Source: an uncultured Pelagibacteraceae bacterium
Lineage (GTDB): Bacteria; Pseudomonadota; Alphaproteobacteria; Pelagibacterales; Pelagibacteraceae
Reading direction: 5' to 3'
Length of the DNA stretch: 64,000 nucleotides
NCBI GenBank assembly: GCA_902516435.1
Contig: CABXYF010000004.1
Span: 1 to 64,000, forward strand
Below, one piece after another: positions 30,307-40,146 of the stretch. The position numbers and the translations under genes are program-made. Numbering within the stretch: position 1 is the first letter of the stretch; every line of letters begins with the position of its first letter. The notes beneath the pieces are model-generated. The model saw nothing but the letters and a program-made list of their open reading frames with translations, made no database searches and was not told the DNA's origin.

Positions 30307-31079
30307 TAAACAAATTTCTCCATGTTATTTAAAGGTTTCAATTTAAGTCCATTTTCTAAAAGATTTTCTTTTATTGATATTGCAGTTAAAAGCGCATTAT
30401 CATTATCTCCATGTATGCATACTGAGTCAATTTCACAAGGTATTTGCTTTCCGCTGTGACAATTAAGTGACTGAGTTTTTACCATTGTTAAGACATGCTT
30501 TTTGGCCTGCTCAGGGTCAATTATTAATGCATGAGGTTTTTTTCTTGAAACTAAATTTCCATCATCTTCATAGTTTCGATCAGCAAAAATTTCACAAGCA
30601 ATTTTCATTTTTAATGTTTTTGCGGCTTCCTCCATTTTTGAACCGGTAGGAACCAAATATATCAAATCTTTATCTATATCATTAATTGTTTTGGCTAAAA
30701 TGGACGCTAATTCTAAATCTTCACATGCCATGTTGTTTAATGCGCCGTGCGGCTTCATATGTGTTACACTCTCTCCATGATTTTGCGCTATTTTTTGAAG
30801 AATCTCATATTGATCAATTATTAATTTTTTTATTTCACTAGATGAAAGATTTATCCTTTTTCTTCCAAAGTTTTCTAGATCTTTAAAAGAAGGATGAGCA
30901 CCAATGCTTACCCCATTTTCTTTAGATATTCTAACAACCTGATTCATTGAATCTTCGTTACCTGCGTGAAAACCGCAAGCAACATTCGCAGAATTTACTA
31001 TTTTAAGTAATTCAGGATCATTTTCATTTGAATGATGTTTTGATTTTTCACCCAAATCACAATTGATATTAATTTCCAT
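30306..31079 (-). CDS. pxpA: 5-oxoprolinase subunit A (LamB/YcsF)
   Basis: INCDLGE..., NVACGFHAGNEDSM, SIGAHPSF, VKPHGALNN-like, CIHGDNDNAL. Confidence 0.95.
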   Translation of the reverse strand: MEININCDLGEKSKHHSNENDPELLKIVNSANVACGFHAGNEDSMNQVVRISKENGVSIGAHPSFKDLENFGRKRINLSSSEIKKLIIDQYEILQKIAQNHGESVTHMKPHGALNNMACEDLELASILAKTINDIDKDLIYLVPTGSKMEEAAKTLKMKIACEIFADRNYEDDGNLVSRKKPHALIIDPEQAKKHVLTMVKTQSLNCHSGKQIPCEIDSVCIHGDNDNALLTAISIKENLLENGLKLKPLNNMEKFV

Positions 31080-31106
31080 GGCTTAATACTTGAAGTATAA
31101 CATGTC

Positions 31107-31784
31107 ATGATTAAAAATATATCAAATCTTGGTGACGCAGCTGTCTATTGTGACTTTGGCAAAGAAGTAAATAAAGAAATAAACACAAATGTAATTAAGT
31201 ATTTTTATTCAATTAGAAATAAGAAAATCAAAGGAATTAATAATCTTACCCCTTCTTATAATAAGTTAATTATTTCATTTGATTTAAAATTAACTAATTT
31301 TAATGAGATAAAAAAAAAAATTGAAAATATCAACATTAGTGAAGTTTTCACTCAAAATAAAAAAGAATTAAAGATCCCAGTATGTTGTGATGAGATTTTT
31401 AGTTTAGATATTGGCATTTTAGAAAAAAAACTTTCCTTAAAAAAAGATAAAATTTTAGAAAATTTTTTTAATAAAGAATATTTTTGTTATATGACAGGTT
31501 TCATTGCAGGAATGCCTTTTTTAGGCGATTTGAATAAAAATATGTATACTAAAAGATTAGAAACCCCAAGAGTTACAGTGCCCAAAGGTTCAGTCGGAAT
31601 CACAGAGCAATTTGCAAATATATATACTTTTGAAAGTCCCGGTGGATGGAACATTATCGGTAATACACCTGTAGAGGTGTTTGATAGCAGTAACGAAAAA
31701 GATCCAAATATGATTGATCCAGGAGACAAGGTTACCTTTTATGAAATATCACTAGACGAATATAAATCTTATAATGAACGATAA
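31107..31784 (+). CDS. pxpB: 5-oxoprolinase subunit B (KipI-like)
   Basis: GFIAGMPFLGDL, RLETPRVTVPKGSVGI, TFESPGGWNIIGNTP. Confidence 0.95.
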   Translation: MIKNISNLGDAAVYCDFGKEVNKEINTNVIKYFYSIRNKKIKGINNLTPSYNKLIISFDLKLTNFNEIKKKIENINISEVFTQNKKELKIPVCCDEIFSLDIGILEKKLSLKKDKILENFFNKEYFCYMTGFIAGMPFLGDLNKNMYTKRLETPRVTVPKGSVGITEQFANIYTFESPGGWNIIGNTPVEVFDSSNEKDPNMIDPGDKVTFYEISLDEYKSYNER

Positions 31785-32718
31785 CTATTTTGAAATAATA
31801 AGAGCTGGAATTAATACTACATTTCAAGATGAAGGTAGAGATAATCTATATCATATTGGCATACCTTTTAGTGGAGCAATGGATATTAGGAATTTTTATC
31901 TAGCTAATAAATTAGTTAATAATATTTTAAATGCGCCGATAATAGAATTTGCTTATCAGGGACCTCACATAAAATTTACTGGAGATAAATTAAACGTTGC
32001 TGTCACAGGAGATGTTGTTTTTAAAATTAAAAAAAATGGTATAGAAATAGATGGAAATTGTTACGAGAGTTATCAAATAGAAAATGGTGATGAGATTGAT
32101 ATAATATCAACAAATAAGTCTGTTTATGGGTATTTATCCATAGGAGCTGATATTGATATAAATTATCAATGGAAAAGTTGCTCTATTAATACAAGAGCAA
32201 AAATTGGTTCTAATAACGGAAATAAATTAATTGAAGGACAAAAATTTAGTCTTTTAAATCTAAATACAAATTACAACAAAAAAAAAATAAATTACATTAA
32301 TACTAAAATTGAAAGCTTAAGAATAATTAAAGGTACAAACTATGACTATTTTTCACAAGAAGGTACCAAAAACTTTTTTAGTAAACAATTTATTGTTTCA
32401 AAACTTTCTGACAGAATGGGCATGAGATTAGAAGGACCAAAAATAGAAAATGTCGTAAATTCTAATATCAAGTCTGAAGGTTTGATAAAAGGTGTAGTTC
32501 AAGTTCCTGCAGACGGAAATCCTATAATCATGCTTTCAGATCATGGAACCATTGGAGGATATCCAAAAATAGGGGTTGTCGCTAGTGTAGATTATGACCG
32601 TTTAGTTCAAATTTCCCCTGGATCAAAAATTAAATTTCAGGAGATAGAATTATCTGATGCGGAAACTTTGTTTAAGTTGTATGAAATGGAGACTCAAAAT
32701 CTATTATCACAAATTTAA
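31774..32718 (+). CDS. pxpC: 5-oxoprolinase subunit C (KipA/biotin-dependent carboxylase-like)
   Basis: IIRAGINTTFQDEGRDNLYHIGIPFSGAMD, SDRMGMRLEG, IMLSDHGTIGGYPKIG. Confidence 0.95.
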   Translation: MNDNYFEIIRAGINTTFQDEGRDNLYHIGIPFSGAMDIRNFYLANKLVNNILNAPIIEFAYQGPHIKFTGDKLNVAVTGDVVFKIKKNGIEIDGNCYESYQIENGDEIDIISTNKSVYGYLSIGADIDINYQWKSCSINTRAKIGSNNGNKLIEGQKFSLLNLNTNYNKKKINYINTKIESLRIIKGTNYDYFSQEGTKNFFSKQFIVSKLSDRMGMRLEGPKIENVVNSNIKSEGLIKGVVQVPADGNPIIMLSDHGTIGGYPKIGVVASVDYDRLVQISPGSKIKFQEIELSDAETLFKLYEMETQNLLSQI

Positions 32719-33591
32719 ATGAATATTATCAGAAAATTACCAGGACCTTTGTTAGTTTTTTTTGGTGCATGTAGTTTAAGTTTTGGTGGTCTTATAGTTA
32801 AATCCTTTGAAGGTGCAACGTTATGGCAAATATTGTTTTGGAGAACCATATTTTTTTTAGTCGTAATCTCTCTGTATTTAATAATAACTTATAAAAAACA
32901 AGTTTTTAGGTCATTTTACAATTTAGGTTTACCAGGTTTTTTAGGAGGTTTTATTTTATCATTTGGCTTTTGTGGCTACGTTTTTGCTATGTACAATACC
33001 ACTGTTGCTAACGCTAATTTTATAATCCAAACGCAAACAATATTCTTGGCAATTTTTGGATATTTTTTTTTAAAAGAAAAAATTTCAGTTATTACACTCA
33101 CTTCTATAATTTTAGCAATATCAGGAATTTTATTAATGGTAGGAAGTTCTTTATCACCAGGTCAAGTTTCAGGAAACGTTGTTGCTTTTATAATGCCAAT
33201 TTCATTTGCAGTTTTAATTTTAGTTGTAAGAAAATATCCAAATGTTGATATGGTTCCAGCTCAATTTGTTGCTGGAATTTTTGCATTAATTATAGGGTTT
33301 ATCATGTCAGGGAAAATTTTAATTTCCGCGCATGATATTTTTTTAGGTTTCTTAGCTGGATTTTTACAATTAGGATTCGGTTTTATTTTGATCACTATAG
33401 GTGCTCAAAGAACACCTTCAGCGATGGTGGGAATTATCATGTTAACGGAGGCAGTATTGGGTCCTCTTTGGGCTTGGTTATTTATAAATGAGCAGCCTCC
33501 ATTTATAGTAATTATTGGAGGTACTATTGTTATATTTGCAGTATTACTACAATTTTATAATCAACAGTCTTCTGAAAAAAAAGTAGTTTAA
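32719..33591 (+). CDS. EamA-family (DMT) transporter
   Basis: Ten-TM hydrophobic profile; EAVLGPLWAWLFINEQPPFIVIIGG. Confidence 0.9.
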   Translation: MNIIRKLPGPLLVFFGACSLSFGGLIVKSFEGATLWQILFWRTIFFLVVISLYLIITYKKQVFRSFYNLGLPGFLGGFILSFGFCGYVFAMYNTTVANANFIIQTQTIFLAIFGYFFLKEKISVITLTSIILAISGILLMVGSSLSPGQVSGNVVAFIMPISFAVLILVVRKYPNVDMVPAQFVAGIFALIIGFIMSGKILISAHDIFLGFLAGFLQLGFGFILITIGAQRTPSAMVGIIMLTEAVLGPLWAWLFINEQPPFIVIIGGTIVIFAVLLQFYNQQSSEKKVV

Positions 33592-33630
33592 TACTAATTG
33601 ACTTTAATTGATATTTAATAGAATATTTGT

Positions 33631-33709
33631 TTACGGGAGAGATCACAAATATTAGTGACACCGAAGGAGCAACCACCCAGGAAACTCTCAGGTAAAAGGA
33701 CCGTAAAAT
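33631..33709 (+). ncRNA. Glycine riboswitch aptamer 1
   Basis: ttacggg-agag...ccgaaggagcaaccacccaggaaactctcaggtaaaaggaccgtaa; conserved ccgaaggagcaa / gaaactctcaggtaaaaggac motifs and closing ttacgg/ccgtaa P1. Confidence 0.93.
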
Positions 33710-33710
33710 A

Positions 33711-33790
33711 TTAACTCTGGAAAGAGATTTAGTTCTCGCCGAAGGAGCAAAACTCTCAGGCAAATATACAGATGGGTAAGAAAGAGTTAA
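33711..33790 (+). ncRNA. Glycine riboswitch aptamer 2
   Basis: ttaactctggaaagag...gccgaaggagcaaaactctcaggcaaatatacagatggg...agagttaa; perfect 8-bp P1 ttaactct/agagttaa. Confidence 0.93.
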
Positions 33791-33791
33791 T

Positions 33792-34901
33792 ATGGCAATT
33801 AAAAAAACATCTTTAAATAAACTCCACCAAAATTATAAAGCTAAGTTTGTTGAGTTTGCTGGCTATGAAATGCCTATCCAATACACAAAAGGCATTATAG
33901 AAGAGCACAAATTTACTAGAACTAATGCTGGCATTTTTGATGTTTCTCATATGGGTCAACTATTTATATATGGTGAAAATGAACTAACTATAGAACTTGA
34001 AAAAATTTTTCCTTTAGACTTAAAAAACCTAAAATTTAATTGCTCAAAATATAGTTTTTTAATGAATGATGATGCTGGAATTTTCGATGATTTAATTATT
34101 ACAAAAATAGAAGATGGATATTTAATTATTCTAAATGCAGCGTGTAAAGAGAAAGATTTTGAAATTTTATCTAAAATATTAAATAACAAATTTAAAATTA
34201 AACTTGATAATGAAAGATCCTTGATTGCTATTCAAGGACCAAGATCTGTAGAAATTTTAAATTCTATTATACCTGAAGTTAATAAATTGAAATTTATGAC
34301 TGGCGGTTGGTTTGATTATGAAAATAGAAAGTTATTCGTCACAAGATCAGGATATACTGGAGAAGATGGTTTTGAGGTTTCAATTTTAAACGATTTAGTT
34401 GAAAATTTTACTCAAAATTTGATTGATAGTGGTGCAGAATTAATTGGACTTGGTGCAAGAGATACTTTGAGATTAGAGGCAGGACTTTGTTTATATGGAC
34501 ATGAATTGGACTTAAATAAAACCCCAATTGAAGCAAATCTCAAATGGGCAATATCAAAAGAAAGGTTGTCAAATGGTGGTTTTTTAGGCTCAGATAAAAT
34601 AATCAAACAAATTCAAGTAGGACCAAAAAAAATAAGAGTAGGAATAAAACCTGAGGGAAGATTAATCGCAAGAGAGAAATCAAAATTATTCAATGAATCT
34701 AATTTACCGATAGGAGAGATAACGAGTGGAACGTTTGGCCCAAGCGTAAATGGACCTATAGCAATGGGTTATATAGATAAAGAGTTTTCCAAAGATAACA
34801 CAAAAATTTTGGTAGAAGTTAGAGGAAAAAAATATCCAGCGAATATTTGTGGATTACCATTTTATAAAAAAAGTTATGTGAAAGGGGCAAGTTATGAGTG
34901 A
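33792..34901 (+). CDS. gcvT: Glycine cleavage system T protein (aminomethyltransferase)
   Basis: [11 protein letters not shown]-like start, [42 protein letters not shown]. Confidence 0.97.
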   Translation: MAIKKTSLNKLHQNYKAKFVEFAGYEMPIQYTKGIIEEHKFTRTNAGIFDVSHMGQLFIYGENELTIELEKIFPLDLKNLKFNCSKYSFLMNDDAGIFDDLIITKIEDGYLIILNAACKEKDFEILSKILNNKFKIKLDNERSLIAIQGPRSVEILNSIIPEVNKLKFMTGGWFDYENRKLFVTRSGYTGEDGFEVSILNDLVENFTQNLIDSGAELIGLGARDTLRLEAGLCLYGHELDLNKTPIEANLKWAISKERLSNGGFLGSDKIIKQIQVGPKKIRVGIKPEGRLIAREKSKLFNESNLPIGEITSGTFGPSVNGPIAMGYIDKEFSKDNTKILVEVRGKKYPANICGLPFYKKSYVKGASYE

Positions 34902-35274
34902 AGTAAAATTTTCAAAAGAACATGAGTGGATTACATTAGAAGGCGATGTTGCAACAATTGGAATTACAAAACATGCAACAGAAATGCTAGGAGATATTGT
35001 GTTTGCAGAACTTCCAGATAGAGGTTTAAATGTTGAAAAAGATGGAACCGCTGGTGTAGTTGAATCAACAAAAGCAGCAAGTGATGTTTATACACCAATT
35101 AGTGGCGAGGTGGTAGATACCAATCAGTCTATTGTAGATGATCCTGCAAAAATAAATGAAGACCCAGAAGGCGCTGCTTGGTTTTTTAAATTAAAAATTA
35201 AAGATATATCTGAATTAGATACTTTAATGAATAGAGAAGAATACGATAAGTTTGCAAAGGAGACATCGAGTTAA
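34894..35274 (+). CDS. gcvH: Glycine cleavage system H protein
   Basis: [29 protein letters not shown] lipoyl-Lys motif. Confidence 0.97.
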   Translation: MSEVKFSKEHEWITLEGDVATIGITKHATEMLGDIVFAELPDRGLNVEKDGTAGVVESTKAASDVYTPISGEVVDTNQSIVDDPAKINEDPEGAAWFFKLKIKDISELDTLMNREEYDKFAKETSS

Positions 35275-38144
35275 TGCTACATAACTCACAAAAAGACTTT
35301 ATTGGAAGGCACATAGGTGTGTCAGATCAAGATCAACAAAAAATGCTTAAAGATCTTAACTTTAAGTCATTAGATCAACTCATTAATAGTACTGTTCCAG
35401 AAAAAATACAGTTTAAAGGCGAATTAAATATTGGTGAATCTAATTCAGAGTATGAGGCGCTAAGAAAATTAAAAGCAATCTCAAAAAAAAATCAAATTTA
35501 TTCAAATTTTATTGGTATGGGTTATTATGGTACTTACACACCATATGTGATTTTAAGAAATATATTAGAAAATCCTGGATGGTATACGTCTTATACTCCA
35601 TATCAGCCTGAAGTAGCACAAGGAAGACTAGAGATGTTATTAAACTTTCAACAAATGATTGTTGATTTTACAGGAATGGATATTGCAAATGCATCTTTAC
35701 TTGATGAGGGCACAGCAGCCGCTGAGGCTATGGGGCTAAGTCATAGATTAAATAAAAATGACTGTAATTTAGTTTTTGTCTCAGAGAATTGTCACCCACA
35801 GACAATTGATGTTATACAAACTAGAGCAGAGCCAATGGAACTTAAAGTACTTGTTGGAGACGAGAATACAGTTTTGGATCAACTAAAAGAGGATTTAGTA
35901 TGTGGAATTTTACAATATCCTGGAACTTTAGGAGACATCAAAGATCCAAGTGAAGCAATAAGTAAAATTCATAAAAAAAATGGTAAAGCCATATTAGCAT
36001 GTGATCTACTCTCACTTGCTAAACTTAAAACCCCAAGAGAGCTTGGAGCTGATATAGCAGTTGGCAGTTCACAAAGGTTCGGAATTCCAATGGGTTATGG
36101 AGGGCCCCATGCAGCATTTTTTGCAACAAAAGATGAATATAAAAGATCTATGCCTGGAAGAATTGTCGGCGTTTCAGTAGATAGACATGGAAATAAAGCA
36201 TACAGATTGTCACTGCAGACTAGAGAACAGCATATTAGACGAGACAAAGCTACTAGTAATATTTGTACTGCTCAAGCTCTACTAGCAATTGTATCAGCGG
36301 CATATGCTATTTATCACGGACCAGATGGAATAAAAAATATTTCTGAGAGAGTTTCTCAATTGGCTAAAAATTTTGCTGATAAAATTAAACAGTCTGGATA
36401 TAAAATATATTCAGATTATTTTTTTGATACTGTTACTATTATAACCAATGAAAAGACCGATCAGATTTTTAAAAATGCTTTGAATCAAAAAGTTAATATT
36501 AGAAAAGTAAATTCAGAAATGCTGTCCGTTTCTTTTGATGAAAGAAAAAATGTTTATAGAGTAAATCAATTATTAAAAATTTTTAATGCAGCAGAGTCAA
36601 TCAAAAAAGAAGATCCAACAGTAAGTTTACCCAATTTACCAAAAAATTTATTAAGATCTTCAAAATTTTTAGCACACCCTGTTTTCAACTTATATCATTC
36701 AGAGACTGAAATGTTAAGATATCTTAAAAGGTTAGAGGATAAGGATATAGCGCTTAACAGAACTATGATTGCACTAGGTTCATGTACTATGAAATTAAAT
36801 GCTACTGCAGAGATGATACCTATTTCATGGAGAGAATTAGCTGAGCCTCATCCGTTTGTACCTATAGAGCAAATGGAGGGGTATAGAGAATTGTTCACTG
36901 ATCTTAAAAATTGGTTAAGATCAATTACTGGTTTTTCAGGAGTGTCTCTTCAACCAAATGCAGGTGCTCAAGGTGAATATGCTGGTTTAATGGTTATAAG
37001 AAAATATCATTTAGACAGAGGCGATCAAAATAGAAACATATGTTTAATACCTAGCTCAGCACACGGAACTAATCCAGCAAGCGCTCAGATGGTAGGAATG
37101 AAAGTAGTAGTGGTTGATTGTGACAAAGAAGGAAATGTAGATTTTGAGGATTTAAAGAAAAAAGCTGAAACACACTCAGAAAATCTTGGAGCTTTAATGG
37201 TAACTTATCCTTCCACACATGGTGTATTTGAGGAAAAAATATCAGATATCTGTGATTTAATTCATAAACATGGAGGACAAGTTTACATGGATGGAGCAAA
37301 CTTAAACGCACTTGTTGGTATAGCGAAACCGGGAAATTTTGGTCCAGATGTTTGTCATATAAATTTACACAAAACATTCTGTATTCCACATGGTGGAGGA
37401 GGACCAGGCATGGGACCTATTGCATGTAAAAGACATTTACAAGTTTATCTACCTAATCATCCAGTGGTAAAAGATTGTGGACCTGCCACAGGAATAGGGG
37501 CTGTTTCTGCGGCTCCGTGGGGGAGTTCAAGTATTTTATCTATATCTTGGATGTATATAAAAATGATGGGTTCCTATGGACTTAAACTTGCAACACAAAT
37601 AGCTATATTAAACGCAAATTATATAGCTAATAGACTCAAAGACTATTATCCAATCCTATACAAAGGGACAAATGGAAATGTAGCGCATGAGTGTATTATT
37701 GATATTAGATCAATAAAGAACGATACAGGAATTACCGAAGAAGATATCGCTAAGAGATTAATTGATTATGGTTTTCACGCTCCTACAATGTCATGGCCAG
37801 TTGCAGGTACAATGATGATAGAACCAACAGAAAGTGAGAGTTTATCAGAGCTAGATAGGTTTTGTGATACTTTAATTAATATAAAAAAAGAAATTGATAT
37901 GATAAAGACAGGCGAATTTGATAAAGTTGATAACCCAATCAAAAATGCACCTCATACAGATACTGAGCTTGCATCTGATGAGTGGGATCATAAATATACT
38001 CGTCAGCAAGCAGCCTACCCAGCTAAATTTTTAAAAGTAAATAAATTTTGGCCACCAGTAGCAAGAGTTGACAATGTTTATGGAGATAAAAATATATTTT
38101 GCACATGCCCTAGCATGGACGAGTATAAAGAAGATGCAGCATAA
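35274..38144 (+). CDS. gcvP: Glycine dehydrogenase (decarboxylating), fused P1-P2
   Basis: FIGMGYYGTYTPYVILRNILENPGWYTSYTPYQPEVAQGRLE; INLHKTFCIPHGGGGPGMGPI PLP-Lys. Confidence 0.98.
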   Translation: MLHNSQKDFIGRHIGVSDQDQQKMLKDLNFKSLDQLINSTVPEKIQFKGELNIGESNSEYEALRKLKAISKKNQIYSNFIGMGYYGTYTPYVILRNILENPGWYTSYTPYQPEVAQGRLEMLLNFQQMIVDFTGMDIANASLLDEGTAAAEAMGLSHRLNKNDCNLVFVSENCHPQTIDVIQTRAEPMELKVLVGDENTVLDQLKEDLVCGILQYPGTLGDIKDPSEAISKIHKKNGKAILACDLLSLAKLKTPRELGADIAVGSSQRFGIPMGYGGPHAAFFATKDEYKRSMPGRIVGVSVDRHGNKAYRLSLQTREQHIRRDKATSNICTAQALLAIVSAAYAIYHGPDGIKNISERVSQLAKNFADKIKQSGYKIYSDYFFDTVTIITNEKTDQIFKNALNQKVNIRKVNSEMLSVSFDERKNVYRVNQLLKIFNAAESIKKEDPTVSLPNLPKNLLRSSKFLAHPVFNLYHSETEMLRYLKRLEDKDIALNRTMIALGSCTMKLNATAEMIPISWRELAEPHPFVPIEQMEGYRELFTDLKNWLRSITGFSGVSLQPNAGAQGEYAGLMVIRKYHLDRGDQNRNICLIPSSAHGTNPASAQMVGMKVVVVDCDKEGNVDFEDLKKKAETHSENLGALMVTYPSTHGVFEEKISDICDLIHKHGGQVYMDGANLNALVGIAKPGNFGPDVCHINLHKTFCIPHGGGGPGMGPIACKRHLQVYLPNHPVVKDCGPATGIGAVSAAPWGSSSILSISWMYIKMMGSYGLKLATQIAILNANYIANRLKDYYPILYKGTNGNVAHECIIDIRSIKNDTGITEEDIAKRLIDYGFHAPTMSWPVAGTMMIEPTESESLSELDRFCDTLINIKKEIDMIKTGEFDKVDNPIKNAPHTDTELASDEWDHKYTRQQAAYPAKFLKVNKFWPPVARVDNVYGDKNIFCTCPSMDEYKEDAA

Positions 38145-38150
38145 TTTTTA

Positions 38151-39389
38151 ATGAAAATTGCTGTAGTCGGCTCAGGTATTTCAGGACTAAGTGCTGCATA
38201 TTATTTATCAAAAAAACACCATGTTGATCTTTTTGAAAAAGAAGATCATTTTGGGGGACACTCCAATACTATCGATTTAATTTTTGGAGAAAATAAAATT
38301 TCTGTCGATATTGGATTTATTGTTTTTAATTATCAAACCTATCCAAATTTAATCAATTTTTTCAAAGAGAATGATGTTCAAATTGAAAAAAGCAACATGT
38401 CATTTTCTGTATCAGTTGATAATACAAATTTTGAGTATTGTGGAAATGGACTTAAAGGAATGTTTTGTAATAAAGCAAATCTATTCAATCTTAACTTCTT
38501 AAAAATGTTTTTTGATATTATAAAATTTTATAAAAATAGTGATAAAGAGATAAATTTGAAAGAAAATCTAACTTTAGGCAAGTACCTTGAAATAAATAAG
38601 TTATCAAAACAATTTGTAAATTATCATATAATACCAATGGTATCTGCTATTTGGTCAATGCCACCAGTCGAAGCAAGTAAAATGCCAATTAGTTTTTTTT
38701 TAAAGTTTTTTCAAAATCATGGTTTGTTTAAATTAAAAAATAGACCGCAGTGGTATACAGTTTCAAATAGAAGCAGAACTTATGTAAATAAAATAATTTC
38801 TAAAATTTCTGGAGAATATTACAAAAATTATAAAATCAAAAAAATTATAAGAAAGTCATCTGGCGTGGATTTATATTATGGAGGAGAAAGTGAATTTTTC
38901 GATTATGATAAAGTAGTTATAGCTACACATGCTGATGAAGCTCTAAATTTAATTGAAAATCCTACAGAGGATGAAAAAATAGTGCTTTCAAATTTTAGCT
39001 ATAAAGAAAACACTGCTTACATTCATACCGATACAAGAGCTATGCCTAAAAATAAAAAGGCTTGGTGTTCCTGGAATTCATCTATAGATGACCAAAATAC
39101 TAAAAAAAATTCAATCACCTATTGGCTCAATCTTTTACAAAACCTAAAATGTGATGAAAATATATTTTTAACTTTAAACCCATATTTTGATATTGATGAG
39201 ACAAAAATTTTAAAAAAAGTAAGGTTTACGCACCCTTATTACGATCAAAAAGCACTAGATACTCAAGTACATCTACCAAACTTACAAAATAAAAAAGATA
39301 CACTTTTTTGTGGAAGTTATTTTGGTTACGGATTTCACGAAGATGGAATAAAATCATCACTTGAAATGCTTAAAAACATCAATGACTAA
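38151..39389 (+). CDS. FAD-dependent amine-oxidase-like protein (COG2907)
   Basis: IAVVGSGISGLSAAYYLSKKH; FFGGHSNTID-like; TLFCGSYFGYGFHEDGIKSSL. Confidence 0.88.
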   Translation: MKIAVVGSGISGLSAAYYLSKKHHVDLFEKEDHFGGHSNTIDLIFGENKISVDIGFIVFNYQTYPNLINFFKENDVQIEKSNMSFSVSVDNTNFEYCGNGLKGMFCNKANLFNLNFLKMFFDIIKFYKNSDKEINLKENLTLGKYLEINKLSKQFVNYHIIPMVSAIWSMPPVEASKMPISFFLKFFQNHGLFKLKNRPQWYTVSNRSRTYVNKIISKISGEYYKNYKIKKIIRKSSGVDLYYGGESEFFDYDKVVIATHADEALNLIENPTEDEKIVLSNFSYKENTAYIHTDTRAMPKNKKAWCSWNSSIDDQNTKKNSITYWLNLLQNLKCDENIFLTLNPYFDIDETKILKKVRFTHPYYDQKALDTQVHLPNLQNKKDTLFCGSYFGYGFHEDGIKSSLEMLKNIND

Positions 39390-40146
39390 TTCATGTATAT
39401 ATAATGGAACGGTTATCCATAAACGTTATAAACCTAAAACGCATTTTTTTAAGTATAGTGTATTTTCATTATTATTAGATCTATCGGAATTAGAATTGTT
39501 AAATGATAAAATTAGATTTTTTTCTTTCAATAAATTTAATTTAATAAGCTTCTTTGAAAAAGACCATGGAAACAGGGATGGTACATCGTTGGTAAATTGG
39601 GTAAAAAATTATTTAAAAAAAAATCAAATTGAAACTAAAAATATAAAAATAAAACTTTTGTGTTATCCTAGGATATTTGGTTATGTTTTTAACCCTCTTA
39701 GTGTTTTTTTTGTCTATGACAAAAACGAAAAACTAGTTTCAATCTTATATGAAGTAAAAAATACATTTGGAGAGCAACATACTTATGTATTTAGAGTAGA
39801 TAATGAAAATAATTTGATACAAAATAATTGCTCTAAAAAATTTCATGTATCTCCATTTATTCAAATGGACTGTAATTATTTTTTTAAAATATTAAAACCT
39901 GGAGAAAGATTGTCTATCATAATTGATCAGTATGATCCGACAGGAAAAATTTTGTTTGCTTCACAGGATGGAAACAAAGCAAATTTAACTGGAAAAGAAT
40001 TAATAAAATCTTATTTAAAACATCCACTAATGACGTTCAAAATTATATCAGCGATACATTTTGAAGCGTTTAAATTGTGGATTAAAGGAATTAAATTAGT
40101 TAAAAAAAAGTTAAAAATAAAAAATAATATAACAGTAGAAAATTGA
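39382..40146 (+). CDS. DUF1365 family protein
   Basis: IYNGTVIHKRYKPKTHFFKYSVFSLLLDL; CYPRIFGYVFNPLSVFFVYD; start placed at MTNSCIYNG rather than the track start. Confidence 0.88.
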   Translation: MTNSCIYNGTVIHKRYKPKTHFFKYSVFSLLLDLSELELLNDKIRFFSFNKFNLISFFEKDHGNRDGTSLVNWVKNYLKKNQIETKNIKIKLLCYPRIFGYVFNPLSVFFVYDKNEKLVSILYEVKNTFGEQHTYVFRVDNENNLIQNNCSKKFHVSPFIQMDCNYFFKILKPGERLSIIIDQYDPTGKILFASQDGNKANLTGKELIKSYLKHPLMTFKIISAIHFEAFKLWIKGIKLVKKKLKIKNNITVEN

